From positions 1 to 64,000 of the forward strand of contig NZ_JPKG01000017.1 of assembly GCF_000735605.1 (NCBI RefSeq): DNA of 64,000 nt, in the 5' to 3' direction. The notes beneath the pieces were generated by a model. It had not been told where the DNA came from and searched no databases. It was given only the letters and a program-made list of their open reading frames with translations. The translations under genes and the position numbers were made by a program. The DNA is from Allobosea sp. LC85 (GTDB taxonomy: Bacteria > Pseudomonadota > Alphaproteobacteria > Rhizobiales > Beijerinckiaceae). This document shows, one piece after another, positions 43,410 to 52,763 of the stretch (its first letter is position 1; every line of letters begins with the position of its first letter).

Positions 43410-44338
43410 GCCTCGCCTCCCTTCTTCTTGGTCTTGCTCTTGAGCTGCTCGGCGCGGGTCGCCGCCCCCTCTTCCGTCAACCGCATCACCACCCGGTCGG
43501 GCTGGCGCAGGTCGATGGCGAGCAGGTCCTTGTCCAGCAGCCTGAAATCCGATTCGAGGCCAGCCAGGCGTTTCACGGCCTCTCCCGGCGCAATCTCCGG
43601 CAGGCGGATATCCATGCCGTTGTCGAGCTTGAGGTTCCAGCGCCGGCCGGCAATCAGGCTGGCCGCACGGATGCGCGGCGCCAACGGCCCGGCGTCCGCG
43701 AGCAGCGCGACGTATTCGCGGGCGCGGGTATTGGCGTCGGGCCCGACCACGAGCGGCAGATGGGCGAAGCGACCATCGTCCATCTTGTCGATGACGGTGC
43801 CATCGGCGGCGATCAGGAAAAGGTCACCCTTCACCTGCCAGAGGGCGAAGGGTTCGCGCTCGGTCAGCGTGATCGCGATCTCGCTTGGATAGAGCTTGCG
43901 AACCGTTGCCTGGCGAATCAGCGGCGTCGCCTCGAGGCGACGGCGCGCCTCGTCGGCATCGAAGAAGGCGACCGAGGTCTTCGAATCGATCCCGGCGGCG
44001 ATCAGAACCTCGATCTCCGACAGCTCGGCGATTCCGGAGATCGTCACCCTATCGACGCCGAGCCCAACCAGGCGCGCCAGCATATGGCGCGGCTCGCCGT
44101 AGTTCTCCCGCATCGTTTCGACATGTCCGCCCAGCACGAAGCCTGCCCCGATACTCAATCCAAGAAACCCAAGAGCCAGCCAGGTCCCGATCCGCTGCGG
44201 CAGGCGCTGCCACAGCGGGAGAGCCACCGCGCTGCGCCGCGACGACCGGAACCAGCGGCGCGAACGCTCGCCGACCAGAAGTTGCGGCCCTGCGGCCGGC
44301 ATCGATGAACGTCGGGCGGGCACCGCCGCCGCTTTCAT
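43406..44338 (-). CDS. ftsQ: cell division protein FtsQ
   Basis: A 310-residue bitopic divisome protein. A basic cytoplasmic tail (1 to about 55) precedes one transmembrane helix (IGTWLALGFLGLSIGAGFVL). The periplasmic POTRA domain (VDRVTISGIAELSEIEVLIAA) and beta domain follow. ATG 44338 overlaps the ddl stop as ATGA; an in-frame ATG at 44368 inside ddl is less likely. It bridges FtsL/FtsB and FtsI at the septum. Confidence 0.95.
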   Translation of the reverse strand: MKAAAVPARRSSMPAAGPQLLVGERSRRWFRSSRRSAVALPLWQRLPQRIGTWLALGFLGLSIGAGFVLGGHVETMRENYGEPRHMLARLVGLGVDRVTISGIAELSEIEVLIAAGIDSKTSVAFFDADEARRRLEATPLIRQATVRKLYPSEIAITLTEREPFALWQVKGDLFLIAADGTVIDKMDDGRFAHLPLVVGPDANTRAREYVALLADAGPLAPRIRAASLIAGRRWNLKLDNGMDIRLPEIAPGEAVKRLAGLESDFRLLDKDLLAIDLRQPDRVVMRLTEEGAATRAEQLKSKTKKKGGEA

Positions 44339-45249
44339 CGATCGAGGGAGGCGTCCTCCACCATCCATTTGACGAGCTCACCGAAGTTCAGGCCCGCGTG
44401 GGCAGCCAACTCGGGCACCAGGCTGGTTTCGGTCATCCCGGGCTGCGTATTGACCTCCAGCCAGACGAGAGTGTCGCTCTCGTCGTCGTAGCGGAAGTCA
44501 GAACGGCTGACGCCCCGGCACCCGATTGCTTGATGCGCCGTTAACGCACACTCTTCGATCTGCTGGTAAATTTTTGGTAAAATTTGAGCCGGGCAGATGT
44601 GGATCGAACCACCTTTCGTGTATTTCGCATCGTAGTCGTAGAACTCGCCTGTGGCGGCCCGGATCTCGGTTACACCGAGGGATCGGTCGCCCATGATGGC
44701 GCAGGTCAGCTCCCGCCCGGCGACGAAGCTCTCGGCCAGCAACATGTCACCGCAGGGCCAGTCCTCCCGCGCCACTTCCTGCGGAGGATGTTCGCGCCCC
44801 TTCTTCACGATGATGACCCCGACCGAGGACCCCTCGTTGATGGGTTTGAGCACATAGGGCGGCGGCAAGGGGTGCTTCTTGGCGGCCTCGAAGCGCGACA
44901 GCGTAACTCCGCGCGCGACCGGAACCCCGGCAGCCGCAACGACCGTCTTCGCCCTGTCCTTGCGCAGGGCGAGCGCTGAGGCGAGCACCCCGGAATGGGT
45001 GTAGGGGATCCGCAGAATCTCGAGCAGGCCCTGGATCGTGCCGTCTTCGCCATAGCGGCCATGAAGTGCATTGAAGGCGACGTCTGGGCGCAGCCGGTCC
45101 AGCACATCCGCAATATCGCGCTGCACATCGATTCGCGTCACGCGGTAGCCGACGCTCTCCAATGCCCTCGCACAACCGTCGCCCGTATTGAGGCTGACCT
45201 CCCGCTCGACGGACCATCCACCCATCAAGACTGCGACGTGTTTGGTCAT
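44335..45249 (-). CDS. ddl: D-alanine-D-alanine ligase
   Basis: A 304-residue ATP-grasp enzyme joining two D-alanines for the peptidoglycan stem. HGRYGEDGTIQGLLEIL, YTHSGVLASALALRKDR, the glycine-rich PINEGSSVGVIIV and the late LEVNTQPGMTETSLVPELA are diagnostic. It lies immediately before ftsQ with an ATGA overlap, and a perfect CtrA box lies 43-59 bases upstream of its ATG, so ddl-ftsQ-ftsA can be transcribed apart from the upstream mur genes. Confidence 0.97.
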   Translation of the reverse strand: MTKHVAVLMGGWSVEREVSLNTGDGCARALESVGYRVTRIDVQRDIADVLDRLRPDVAFNALHGRYGEDGTIQGLLEILRIPYTHSGVLASALALRKDRAKTVVAAAGVPVARGVTLSRFEAAKKHPLPPPYVLKPINEGSSVGVIIVKKGREHPPQEVAREDWPCGDMLLAESFVAGRELTCAIMGDRSLGVTEIRAATGEFYDYDAKYTKGGSIHICPAQILPKIYQQIEECALTAHQAIGCRGVSRSDFRYDDESDTLVWLEVNTQPGMTETSLVPELAAHAGLNFGELVKWMVEDASLDR

Positions 45250-45291
45250 GGAATCGCTACTCCGCTTCGCCCAGACCCTCGGGGGAGCATG

Positions 45292-45308
45292 GTTAACGAC
45301 GCGTTAAC
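45292..45308. promoter_or_regulatory. CtrA box upstream of ddl-ftsQ-ftsA
   Basis: TTAACGACGCGTTAAC: TTAA at 45293-45296, seven bases, TTAA at 45304-45307, flanked as GTTAACG...CGTTAAC, so the site is a perfect inverted repeat and matches TTAA-N7-TTAAC on both strands. CtrA is the alphaproteobacterial cell-cycle regulator known to control ftsQA in Caulobacter. Confidence 0.75.
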
Positions 45309-45481
45309 GCAGCGATGGCGAGGCGATCGAAACACCGCGTCGCCTCCGACGACGCAAGCCCGCTGCGAGTGACTATTCGGGCGAAGGCGCGGACTGCGTC
45401 GCGCACTCCGCACGATCGCAACCCGGACAGCGGCTGTTACGGGGGACGGGCGCAGTCCTGATCCATTCAGTGCCCAACGGC

Positions 45482-46408
45482 CTAGGCTGCGACGCCCAGC
45501 CGCTTGATCTCCCAGTGCAGGTCGAAGCCCGAGGTCTCCTTGACCCTGCGGCGAACCTCCTCGCCCAGACCTTCGATATCGGCGGCGGTCGCGCCGCCGG
45601 CATTGATCAGGAAGTTGCAATGCATCTCGGAGACCTGGGCGCCGCCGACCCGCAAGCCACGGCAGCCGGCGGCGTCGATCAGTTGCCAGGCTTTGCCGCC
45701 GGGCGGGTTCTTGAAGGTCGAACCACCGGTGCGCTCCTTGATCGGCTGAGCAGCCTCACGCGCCGCCGTCACCCGGTCCATCTCCGCGAAGATCGCAGCC
45801 TGATCGCCCGGCCGCCCCTGGAACAGGGCCGACGTGAAGACGATGTCCATCGTCGCTGCCGCACTGTTGCGGTAGGTGAAGCCCATCTCCGCATGGGAGA
45901 GCGTGACGATCTCGCCTTTGCGGGTCACGCCGCGCGCAGAGATGAGCACACCGGTGGTCTCGCCGCCGTGAGCCCCCGCGTTCATCCGCAAGGCACCGCC
46001 GATGCAGCCCGGGATACCGCGATAGAAGGCGAGCCCGTCGAGCGAAGCATCGGCTGCCGCCCGCGCCACCTTGACGTCCGGCACCGCCGTGCCACTGCGA
46101 AGCCGGTTGCCTTCTTCGAGCGATATCTCGCCAAACGCCTTGCCGCCGAGTCGAACAACGACGCCGGGAATGCCCCCGTCACGCACGATCAGGTTCGAGC
46201 CGAGCCCGACGACCGTGACGGGAAGCCCGGCCGGGAGCCTGGACAGCAGATAGGCCAGGTCCTGCTCGTCAGCCGGCGTGAACAGCACCTGCGCCGGTCC
46301 ACCGACGCGGAACCAGGTCAGCCCCGCCATCTCTTGGTTGGCCAGGAGCCGGCCGCGCAGTTCGGGCGCGGCCGCGCGAAGTTCGGGCGTGATATCGGGG
46401 AAGCTCAC
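45482..46408 (-). CDS. murB: UDP-N-acetylenolpyruvoylglucosamine reductase
   Basis: A 308-residue flavoenzyme reducing UDP-GlcNAc-enolpyruvate to UDP-MurNAc. FAD-binding [15 protein letters not shown] and [15 protein letters not shown], then [20 protein letters not shown], and the catalytic serine region [10 protein letters not shown] identify it as the short MurB type. GTG 46408 overlaps the murC stop as GTGA; a longer frame to 46837 lies within murC and is spurious. Confidence 0.97.
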   Translation of the reverse strand: MSFPDITPELRAAAPELRGRLLANQEMAGLTWFRVGGPAQVLFTPADEQDLAYLLSRLPAGLPVTVVGLGSNLIVRDGGIPGVVVRLGGKAFGEISLEEGNRLRSGTAVPDVKVARAAADASLDGLAFYRGIPGCIGGALRMNAGAHGGETTGVLISARGVTRKGEIVTLSHAEMGFTYRNSAAATMDIVFTSALFQGRPGDQAAIFAEMDRVTAAREAAQPIKERTGGSTFKNPPGGKAWQLIDAAGCRGLRVGGAQVSEMHCNFLINAGGATAADIEGLGEEVRRRVKETSGFDLHWEIKRLGVAA

Positions 46409-47817
46409 TGCTTGCCATCCAGCCCGGCGAGTTCCCCCGGCAGCGCATAGGCCCATTGCGTGATGTTGCCGGCGCCCAGCAGGACGACATAGTCGCCCGG
46501 CCCCGCGAATTCCGCCACCATGCCCGCGAGCTTCTCGGGAGCCTCGAGGGCCAGCGCGTGGCGGTGGCCGCGCGCCTTGATGCCCGAGACGAGGCTGTCC
46601 CGGTCGGCACCGGGAATCGGCGCCTCTCCCGCAGCGTAGGTGTCGGCGACGATCACCGTATCGGCGTCGTTGAAGCAGGCCGCAAAATCGTCGAACAGGC
46701 TGGAAAGCCGCGTATAGCGATGCGGCTGGACGACGGCGATGACCTTGCTCTTGGTCGAGGCGCGCGCCGCCTTGAGCACGGCAGCGATTTCGACGGGGTG
46801 ATGGCCGTAATCGTCGAAGATCAGCGCGCCGTTCCACTCGCCGGTCTTGGTGAAGCGGCGCTTGACGCCGCCGAAACCGGCAAGCGCCTCGCGGATCTTC
46901 TCCACCGGAATGCCAAGGTCATAGGCGACCGCGATCGCGGCGGTGGCATTCAGCGCATTGTGGTGACCGGGCATCGGCATCACGAGATCGCGCACGACCT
47001 CGTCGCGCCCACGCTTGCGGTCGCGGATCAGAAGCGTGAACCTGGCTTGTCCGCCGGAGAGGTCGATGTCGATCAACCGGAAATCCGCCTGCGGGTTCTC
47101 GCCATAGGTAACGACGCGCCGATCCTCGATCTGCCCGACGAGGCCCTGCACCGTGGGATGATCGATGCACATCACCGCGAAGCCGTAGAAGGGCAGGTTC
47201 TCGACGAACGAGCGGAAGGCCTCCTTGATGGCATCGAAGGTCTTGAAGTGGTCGAGATGCTCGGGATCGATATTGGTGACGATCGCCACGTCGGCGGGGA
47301 GCTTCAGGAAGGTGCCGTCCGACTCGTCGGCCTCGACCACCATCCAGTCGCTCTCGCCCATGCGCGCATTGGTGCCATAGGCGTTGATGATGCCGCCATT
47401 GATCACCGTCGGGTCGAGCCCGCCCTTCTCCAGCAGGGTGGCGACCAGCGAGGTCGTGGTCGTCTTACCATGCGTGCCGGCGATCGCGACGCAAGATTTC
47501 AGCCGCATCAGTTCGGCCAGCATTTCGGCGCGGCGCACCACCGGCAGGCGCTGCTCGCGCGCGGCCGTGAGTTCGGGATTGTCGCGCCTGATCGCCGTGG
47601 AGACGACGACGACCTCAGCCCCCTCGATGTTTTCCGCGGCATGGCCGACGAAGGTCTTGATGCCCTTGTCGGCGAGGCGACGGACATTGGCATTGTCGGA
47701 CGCGTCCGAGCCCTGGACCTTGTAGCCGAGATTATGCAGCACCTCGGCGATACCGGACATGCCGATGCCGCCGATGCCGACGAAATGAATGGAGCCGAGC
47801 TTGGGCGGCAGCTTCAT
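46405..47817 (-). CDS. murC: UDP-N-acetylmuramate-L-alanine ligase
   Basis: A 470-residue Mur ligase adding L-alanine to UDP-MurNAc. The N-terminal Rossmann [19 protein letters not shown], the ATP P-loop [25 protein letters not shown] and [18 protein letters not shown] (the MurC-specific HHP motif) are clear. ATG 47817. Two-gene overlap with murB; 71 bases, holding a palindromic element, separate it from murG upstream. Confidence 0.97.
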   Translation of the reverse strand: MKLPPKLGSIHFVGIGGIGMSGIAEVLHNLGYKVQGSDASDNANVRRLADKGIKTFVGHAAENIEGAEVVVVSTAIRRDNPELTAAREQRLPVVRRAEMLAELMRLKSCVAIAGTHGKTTTTSLVATLLEKGGLDPTVINGGIINAYGTNARMGESDWMVVEADESDGTFLKLPADVAIVTNIDPEHLDHFKTFDAIKEAFRSFVENLPFYGFAVMCIDHPTVQGLVGQIEDRRVVTYGENPQADFRLIDIDLSGGQARFTLLIRDRKRGRDEVVRDLVMPMPGHHNALNATAAIAVAYDLGIPVEKIREALAGFGGVKRRFTKTGEWNGALIFDDYGHHPVEIAAVLKAARASTKSKVIAVVQPHRYTRLSSLFDDFAACFNDADTVIVADTYAAGEAPIPGADRDSLVSGIKARGHRHALALEAPEKLAGMVAEFAGPGDYVVLLGAGNITQWAYALPGELAGLDGKQ

Positions 47818-47837
47818 GGGTCAGGTGTCTCCTGCGG

Positions 47838-47887
47838 ATTACGACATGTCGCGAAAAGGTGGGAACCGGCTTTCCGTCAAGACATGC
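47838..47887. repeat. palindromic intergenic element between murG and murC
   Basis: GACATGTCGCGAAAAG on one side and CTTTCCGTCAAGACATGC on the other form an imperfect stem around a GGTGGGAACCGG centre. The pattern (GCGAAAA, TGGGAACCGG, TTTCCG) matches a palindrome dispersed through Rhizobiales genomes, as I recall it. It abuts the murG stop (47889). Confidence 0.6.
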
Positions 47888-47888
47888 C

Positions 47889-48989
47889 TCAGAACGTGAT
47901 CCCTGCGACCTGCAGAACCAAGCGGGCAAGCCGGTCGGCCGCATCGGGAATTCCCGCGCTCTTGGCGCTGTCGGCCATGGCAGTCAAGCGCGATGGCTCT
48001 GCGATCAGAGTCGAGAGCTCGCCCGCCAGCCGGCGCGGCGTGAACTCCGACTGCAGGATGCGGATGGTGCCGCCCGCCCGCTCGAGCACAGCCGCATTGG
48101 CGGCCTGGTCCTGATCGAGCGCCCCCGGCAAGGGCACCAGCAGCGACGGCCTGCCGATCACGGTGAGCTCGGCGACAGTCGAAGCGCCGGCCCTGCCGAT
48201 CACGAGATGCGCTGCCCCCATACGCGTTGGCAGGTCCTTGAAGAAGGGCGCGATCTCTGCGGCGACGCCGAGCTCGGAATAGATCCGCCGGACGCGCTCG
48301 TTATCCTCCACGCGGGCCTGCTGCACGATATGGAGACGGCCTCGTTCCGCGGGCGTCAGCAGCTGAATCGCCGGCGGCACGATATCGGCCATGATCCGGG
48401 CGCCCTGGCTGCCGCCGAAGACGAGCAGCCGCAACGGCCCCGTCGAGGGATCGGCATAGGGAGAGACAGCGGCAACGACCGCGGGGCGAACGGGATTGCC
48501 AACCTGCCTGCATTTTGCAGCGCGAGCGGCATCGAGGCCTCCGACCTCGGCGAAGCCCGTCGCAATGATGTCGACCCGGCCCGACAGGAAGCGGTTGGCG
48601 CGGCCGATGACGGCGTTCTGCTCATGCACCATCGTTTTCACGCCGGCGAAGGAGGCGGCGAGCACCGGCGGAACCGTCGGATAACCGCCGAAGCCGACGA
48701 CGACGGCAGGCTGCAGTGTCTTGATGACGCGGCGTGCGACAAAGACGCCCTTCATCAGTTCGAGCGCCGCGCCTGCCATCTTGAGCGGAGAGCGACCGGA
48801 CGGTGTCGCCGCCGGGACCGGGTGAACGGACTCGGCCGGGAAGCTGCCGGCATATTCGACCGCGCGCGCGTCGGTGACGAGCGCGACACGCACGTCATGA
48901 CGCTGCAGCGCATGGCTCAGCGCCTCGGCGGGAAAGAGGTGGCCGCCGGTGCCACCTGCGGCGAGAGCGACGAGCGGGCGCTGTGTCAT
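47889..48989 (-). CDS. murG: UDP-GlcNAc:lipid I transferase MurG
   Basis: A 366-residue glycosyltransferase making lipid II at the inner face of the membrane. The start LVALAAGGTGGHLFPAEAL holds the conserved G-rich loop; HEQNAVIGRANRFL and the donor-site VFGGSQGARIMADIVP and IGRAGASTVAELTVIGRPSLLVPLP follow. ATG 48989 (MTQRP) is preferred; a TTG at 48998 overlaps the ftsW stop (TTGA) and is a possible alternative. Confidence 0.96.
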   Translation of the reverse strand: MTQRPLVALAAGGTGGHLFPAEALSHALQRHDVRVALVTDARAVEYAGSFPAESVHPVPAATPSGRSPLKMAGAALELMKGVFVARRVIKTLQPAVVVGFGGYPTVPPVLAASFAGVKTMVHEQNAVIGRANRFLSGRVDIIATGFAEVGGLDAARAAKCRQVGNPVRPAVVAAVSPYADPSTGPLRLLVFGGSQGARIMADIVPPAIQLLTPAERGRLHIVQQARVEDNERVRRIYSELGVAAEIAPFFKDLPTRMGAAHLVIGRAGASTVAELTVIGRPSLLVPLPGALDQDQAANAAVLERAGGTIRILQSEFTPRRLAGELSTLIAEPSRLTAMADSAKSAGIPDAADRLARLVLQVAGITF

Positions 48990-48994
48990 GTCCG

Positions 48995-50128
48995 TCAACG
49001 CCCGAATTCACCAAAGCCCTCGGCGCGCGGGCGTTTGCGGGTCAGGGCCAGCAGGAAGCCTGTGCCTAGCGCCAGCGAGAGCAGCGAGGAGCCACCATAG
49101 GAGATGAATGGCAAGGTCATGCCCTTGGCCGGCATCATGTGCAGGTTGACCATCATGTTGATCGCCGCCTGGATGCCGAACAACAGCGCCAGCCCTGTCA
49201 CTGCGAGGCGAATGAAGGGATCCTCGGCCTTCTGGGCCACGAAGAGCGCGCGCAGCACGATCAGGGCGAACAGCGCCACCAGCAGGATGCAGACGACGAT
49301 GCCGAACTCCTCCGCCGTGACGGCGAAGATGAAATCGGTATGCGCGTCGGGCAGGATGCGCTTCACGGTGCCCTCGCCCGGCCCTTTGCCAAGCCAACCG
49401 CCCTGAGCAAAGCTCTCGAGCGCGGTATCGATCTGGAAGGTGTCGCCCGAGCCCTTGTCCATGAAGCGCTCGATACGGGCGCGCACATGTGGAACGAGCT
49501 GATAGGCGATAAGCAGGCCGAACATGCCGGCGCCGCCAAGACCGGCCACCCAGAACCAGTGCAAGCCGGCAACGAAGAACAGCCCGCCCCAGACGAGGCT
49601 GACCAGCACGGTCTGGCCGAAATCCGGCTGCAGGACCAGGGGCGTGATCGTCAACGGCAACAGGGCGAAGGCCATGAGCGTACCCGGCAGGTCCGGCCGG
49701 CGCATGCCCTCCGAAAAGGCCCAGGCAGCGAGCACGACGAATGCGGGCTTCAGGAATTCAGATGGCTGGACGGAGCCGAGCGGGCCGAGCGTCAGCCAGC
49801 GACGCGCACCCTTCACCTCGACGCCGAAATACAGCGTCGCCACCACCATCGCGAGCGCGACCACATAGATCAGCAGCGCCGCCCGCCGGACCTGTCGGGG
49901 GGTCATGAACGAGGTCGCAAGGAAGATGGCAAAGGCGACCAGCAGGTAGAATGCCTGCCGGTTGACGAAGTGGAAGGTCGAAAGGCCGAGGCGCTCTGCC
50001 ACCGGCGGGCCTCCCGCCATCAGCAGCACGACGCCGGAGACCATCAACGTCACCAGGGTGGACAGGATGATGCGGTCGATCGACCACCACCAGCGACCGC
50101 TGAGACTGGGTTCCGCGCGTGAGACCAT
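48995..50128 (-). CDS. ftsW: lipid II polymerase FtsW
   Basis: A 377-residue SEDS-family septal peptidoglycan polymerase with about ten helices. GARRWLTLGPLGSVQPSEFLK is the conserved loop, LLQPDFG-type LVLQPDFGQT follows, and the SEDS signature PFISYGGSSLLSL is near the end. It pairs with FtsI. ATG 50128; the 109-base gap to murD holds a single TTAA half-site. Confidence 0.97.
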   Translation of the reverse strand: MVSRAEPSLSGRWWWSIDRIILSTLVTLMVSGVVLLMAGGPPVAERLGLSTFHFVNRQAFYLLVAFAIFLATSFMTPRQVRRAALLIYVVALAMVVATLYFGVEVKGARRWLTLGPLGSVQPSEFLKPAFVVLAAWAFSEGMRRPDLPGTLMAFALLPLTITPLVLQPDFGQTVLVSLVWGGLFFVAGLHWFWVAGLGGAGMFGLLIAYQLVPHVRARIERFMDKGSGDTFQIDTALESFAQGGWLGKGPGEGTVKRILPDAHTDFIFAVTAEEFGIVVCILLVALFALIVLRALFVAQKAEDPFIRLAVTGLALLFGIQAAINMMVNLHMMPAKGMTLPFISYGGSSLLSLALGTGFLLALTRKRPRAEGFGEFGR

Positions 50129-50237
50129 GCTCTGGCTCCATCAACCAGACGGGCGAAATTCAGCCGCCCGTTTCAGCGAATCACATTGGCAACGATTGGT
50201 TAACCGATTGATTCCGACTTGATGCGAACGCCCGTTT

Positions 50238-51659
50238 TCAACCTGCCTCGAAGCCCGGCAGCGCCTTCACGAGCGCGCGGAACGCATCGCCCCGCACCTC
50301 GAAATTCGGGTACTGATCGTAGGACGCGCAGGCTGGCGAGAGCAGCACGGCAATCTCGGCATCACCCGGATGCGCCGCTGCGTCGCTGGCAGCCGCCGCG
50401 ACCGCGACGTCGAGCGTGCCGCTGCGGACATAATCCACTCGGCCATCCTCATCGAAGGTCACGGCGAAGGCGTCTGTCGCGGCGCCGATCAAATAGGCCC
50501 TCGCGATGTTCGGGAAGTAGCGCCTCAGGCTCTCGATGCCGCCCTCCTTGGCCTTGCCGCCAAGGATCCAGAAGATGTCGCGAAACGAGGTCAGCGCCTT
50601 CTCGGTCGAATCCGCATTGGTCGCCTTGGAATCGTTGATGAAGACGACGCGACCGACGCGGCCGATCTCCTCCATGCGGTGTGCGAGTCCGGGATAGGTC
50701 TTGAAGCCGGCAGCGATCTCCTCGGCGGAGAGGCCGATAGCCGCGCAGGCGGCAAAGGCAGCCGCCGCATTCTGCGCATTGTGCGAGCCCCGCAGCGAGC
50801 CGATGCCGGCGAGATTGGCGACAACGCGCGGCTTGCCGTCCCTGACCTCGACGATGCGGGTGTCGAGCTTGCCGGCATTGGCCGTGACACCAGCGAAGAC
50901 GCCCTCGTCGAGCGGCTGCTCTCCACTGATCCTCACCAGCGGACGCCCGGACGCAGCGCGCCGGCGCGCCATCTGCTTGGAGGCCTCGTCATCGACGCCA
51001 ACGACGGCAATGTCCGCGGCCTCGACCATGCGCTCCTTGATCGCAGCGTAGGCCGCCAGCGTGCCATGCCGGTCGAGATGGTCCGGCGTCAGGTTCATCT
51101 GGATTCCGACACTCGGCGCCAGTGACGGTGTCAGGTCGATCTGGAAGGTCGAGCATTCGATGACATGGACACGGCCCTCGGCCGGCGGCTCGAGCGCGAG
51201 AACGGCGGTGCCGATATTGCCACCCATTTGCACGTCACGGCCGGCCTGACGCAGCACATGGCTGATCAGCGCGGTCGTGGTCGACTTGCCGTTGGTGCCG
51301 GTGATGCAGATCACCAGGGCACCGGGGGCAACTTTCGCCCGCTCGCGGAAGAAGAGTTCGATATCGCCGACGATCTCGACGCCAGCGGCTTGCGCCTTTC
51401 CGACTGTCCAATGCGGTTGCGGATGGGTCAGGGGCACGCCCGGCGAGAGGATGAAGCTCGCGAAATCAGCCCAGTCGGCGGTTGCGAGATCGACGATCGC
51501 CATGCCCTCGCCCGCCGCCTTGTCGCGGCTCTCGGCCTTGTCGTCCCAGGCCGCGACATCGGCACCGCCTGCGATCAAGGCGCGCGCCGTCGCCAGACCC
51601 GAGCCGCCGAGGCCGAACAACGCGACCTTGCGGCCAGCAAATACGGTAACCGGCGTCAT
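50238..51659 (-). CDS. murD: UDP-N-acetylmuramoylalanine-D-glutamate ligase
   Basis: A 473-residue Mur ligase adding D-glutamate. FGLGGSGLATARALI is the N-terminal Rossmann motif; GTNGKSTTTALISHVL the P-loop; LTPDHLDRHGTLAAYAAIKE, HNAQNAAAAFAACAAIG and NDSKATNADSTEKAL complete the family blocks. ATG 51659, two bases from the mraY stop, so tightly coupled. Confidence 0.97.
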   Translation of the reverse strand: MTPVTVFAGRKVALFGLGGSGLATARALIAGGADVAAWDDKAESRDKAAGEGMAIVDLATADWADFASFILSPGVPLTHPQPHWTVGKAQAAGVEIVGDIELFFRERAKVAPGALVICITGTNGKSTTTALISHVLRQAGRDVQMGGNIGTAVLALEPPAEGRVHVIECSTFQIDLTPSLAPSVGIQMNLTPDHLDRHGTLAAYAAIKERMVEAADIAVVGVDDEASKQMARRRAASGRPLVRISGEQPLDEGVFAGVTANAGKLDTRIVEVRDGKPRVVANLAGIGSLRGSHNAQNAAAAFAACAAIGLSAEEIAAGFKTYPGLAHRMEEIGRVGRVVFINDSKATNADSTEKALTSFRDIFWILGGKAKEGGIESLRRYFPNIARAYLIGAATDAFAVTFDEDGRVDYVRSGTLDVAVAAAASDAAAHPGDAEIAVLLSPACASYDQYPNFEVRGDAFRALVKALPGFEAG

Positions 51660-51661
51660 GA

Positions 51662-52744
51662 TCAGCGCAGCTTCAGCGTGGCGAGGCCGACCAAGGCCAG
51701 CACAACGGAAATGATCCAGAAGCGGATCACGACCTGCGGCTCTGTCCAGCCCAGTTTCTCGAAATGGTGATGGATCGGCGCCATCAGGAAGACGCGCTTG
51801 CCGGTACGCTTGAAGACGAAGACCTGGATGATGACCGAAAGCGCCTCGACCACGAAGAGGCCGCCGACGATGGCCAGCACGATCTCATGCTTGGTCGCAA
51901 CCGCGATCACGCCAAGCAAGCCGCCGAGGCCGAGCGAGCCGGTGTCGCCCATAAAGATCTGGGCCGGCGGTGCGTTGAACCAGAGGAAGCCCAGGCCGGC
52001 CCCGATCACGGCGCCGCAGATCACGGCAAGCTCGCCGGCGCCCGGTACATGGTGGATCTGCAGGTAGTTGGCGAAGATCGCGTTGCCCGCGAGATAGGAG
52101 ATGAAGCCGAATGTCGCGGCTGCAATCATCACCGGCACGATCGCAAGCCCGTCGAGCCCGTCGGTGAGATTGACCGCATTGCCGGCTCCGACCACCACGA
52201 AGGCGGTCACAAAGGGAAAGAGCAGGCCGAGAGGAATGACCAGTTCCTTCAGGAACGGCATCGCGAAGCCGGATGAAATCGCCGGCGGACCGAGCCGCAT
52301 GATCAAGTAGCAGGCGATGAGTGCGATCACGACCTCGATGGAAAGCCGTGCCTTGCCGGAAAAGCCCTTATGCGACTGCTTAGTGACCTTGAGATAGTCG
52401 TCATAGAAACCGATGGCGCCATAGGCGGCGGTCACGCCGAGCACGATCCAGACATAGGAGTTGCGCAGATTGCCCCAGAGCAGGACCGCAGCGAACAGTC
52501 CCGACAGGATCATCAGGCCGCCCATCGTCGGCGTGCCACGCTTGGCAAGATGCGTCTCTGGACCGTCGGTCCGGATCGGCTGGCCCTTGCCTTGCTTGAT
52601 CCGGAGCCAGGAAATCGCGGCAGGCCCGAAGAAGAAGACGAAAAGCAGCGCGGTCGCAGTGGCGCCGCCGGCGCGGAACGTGATGTAGCGGAACACGTTC
52701 AGAATCGGGAAGGCCCCGGCGAAATCGGCAAGCCAGACGAGCAT
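51662..52744 (-). CDS. mraY: phospho-MurNAc-pentapeptide translocase
   Basis: A 360-residue, ten-helix enzyme transferring the muropeptide to undecaprenyl phosphate (lipid I). [21 protein letters not shown] (catalytic Asp pair), [13 protein letters not shown] and [12 protein letters not shown] are the conserved cytoplasmic loops, and [15 protein letters not shown] is the HHH motif. ATG 52744; 19 bases after murF. Confidence 0.98.
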   Translation of the reverse strand: MLVWLADFAGAFPILNVFRYITFRAGGATATALLFVFFFGPAAISWLRIKQGKGQPIRTDGPETHLAKRGTPTMGGLMILSGLFAAVLLWGNLRNSYVWIVLGVTAAYGAIGFYDDYLKVTKQSHKGFSGKARLSIEVVIALIACYLIMRLGPPAISSGFAMPFLKELVIPLGLLFPFVTAFVVVGAGNAVNLTDGLDGLAIVPVMIAAATFGFISYLAGNAIFANYLQIHHVPGAGELAVICGAVIGAGLGFLWFNAPPAQIFMGDTGSLGLGGLLGVIAVATKHEIVLAIVGGLFVVEALSVIIQVFVFKRTGKRVFLMAPIHHHFEKLGWTEPQVVIRFWIISVVLALVGLATLKLR

Positions 52745-52763
52745 CGGCTATGTTCCTCTTGTC

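Noticed and set aside
41961..43892. A 643-codon plus-strand frame across ftsA and ftsQ
   Set aside because: Antisense to clear ftsA/ftsQ coding; no recognisable motif or ribosome site.
46456..48114. A 552-codon plus-strand frame across murC and murG
   Set aside because: Antisense to murC, whose Mur-ligase motifs are complete; shadow composition.
50199..50213. TTAACCGATTGATT upstream of ftsW as a CtrA site
   Set aside because: Only the first TTAA half is present; the second reads ATTC.
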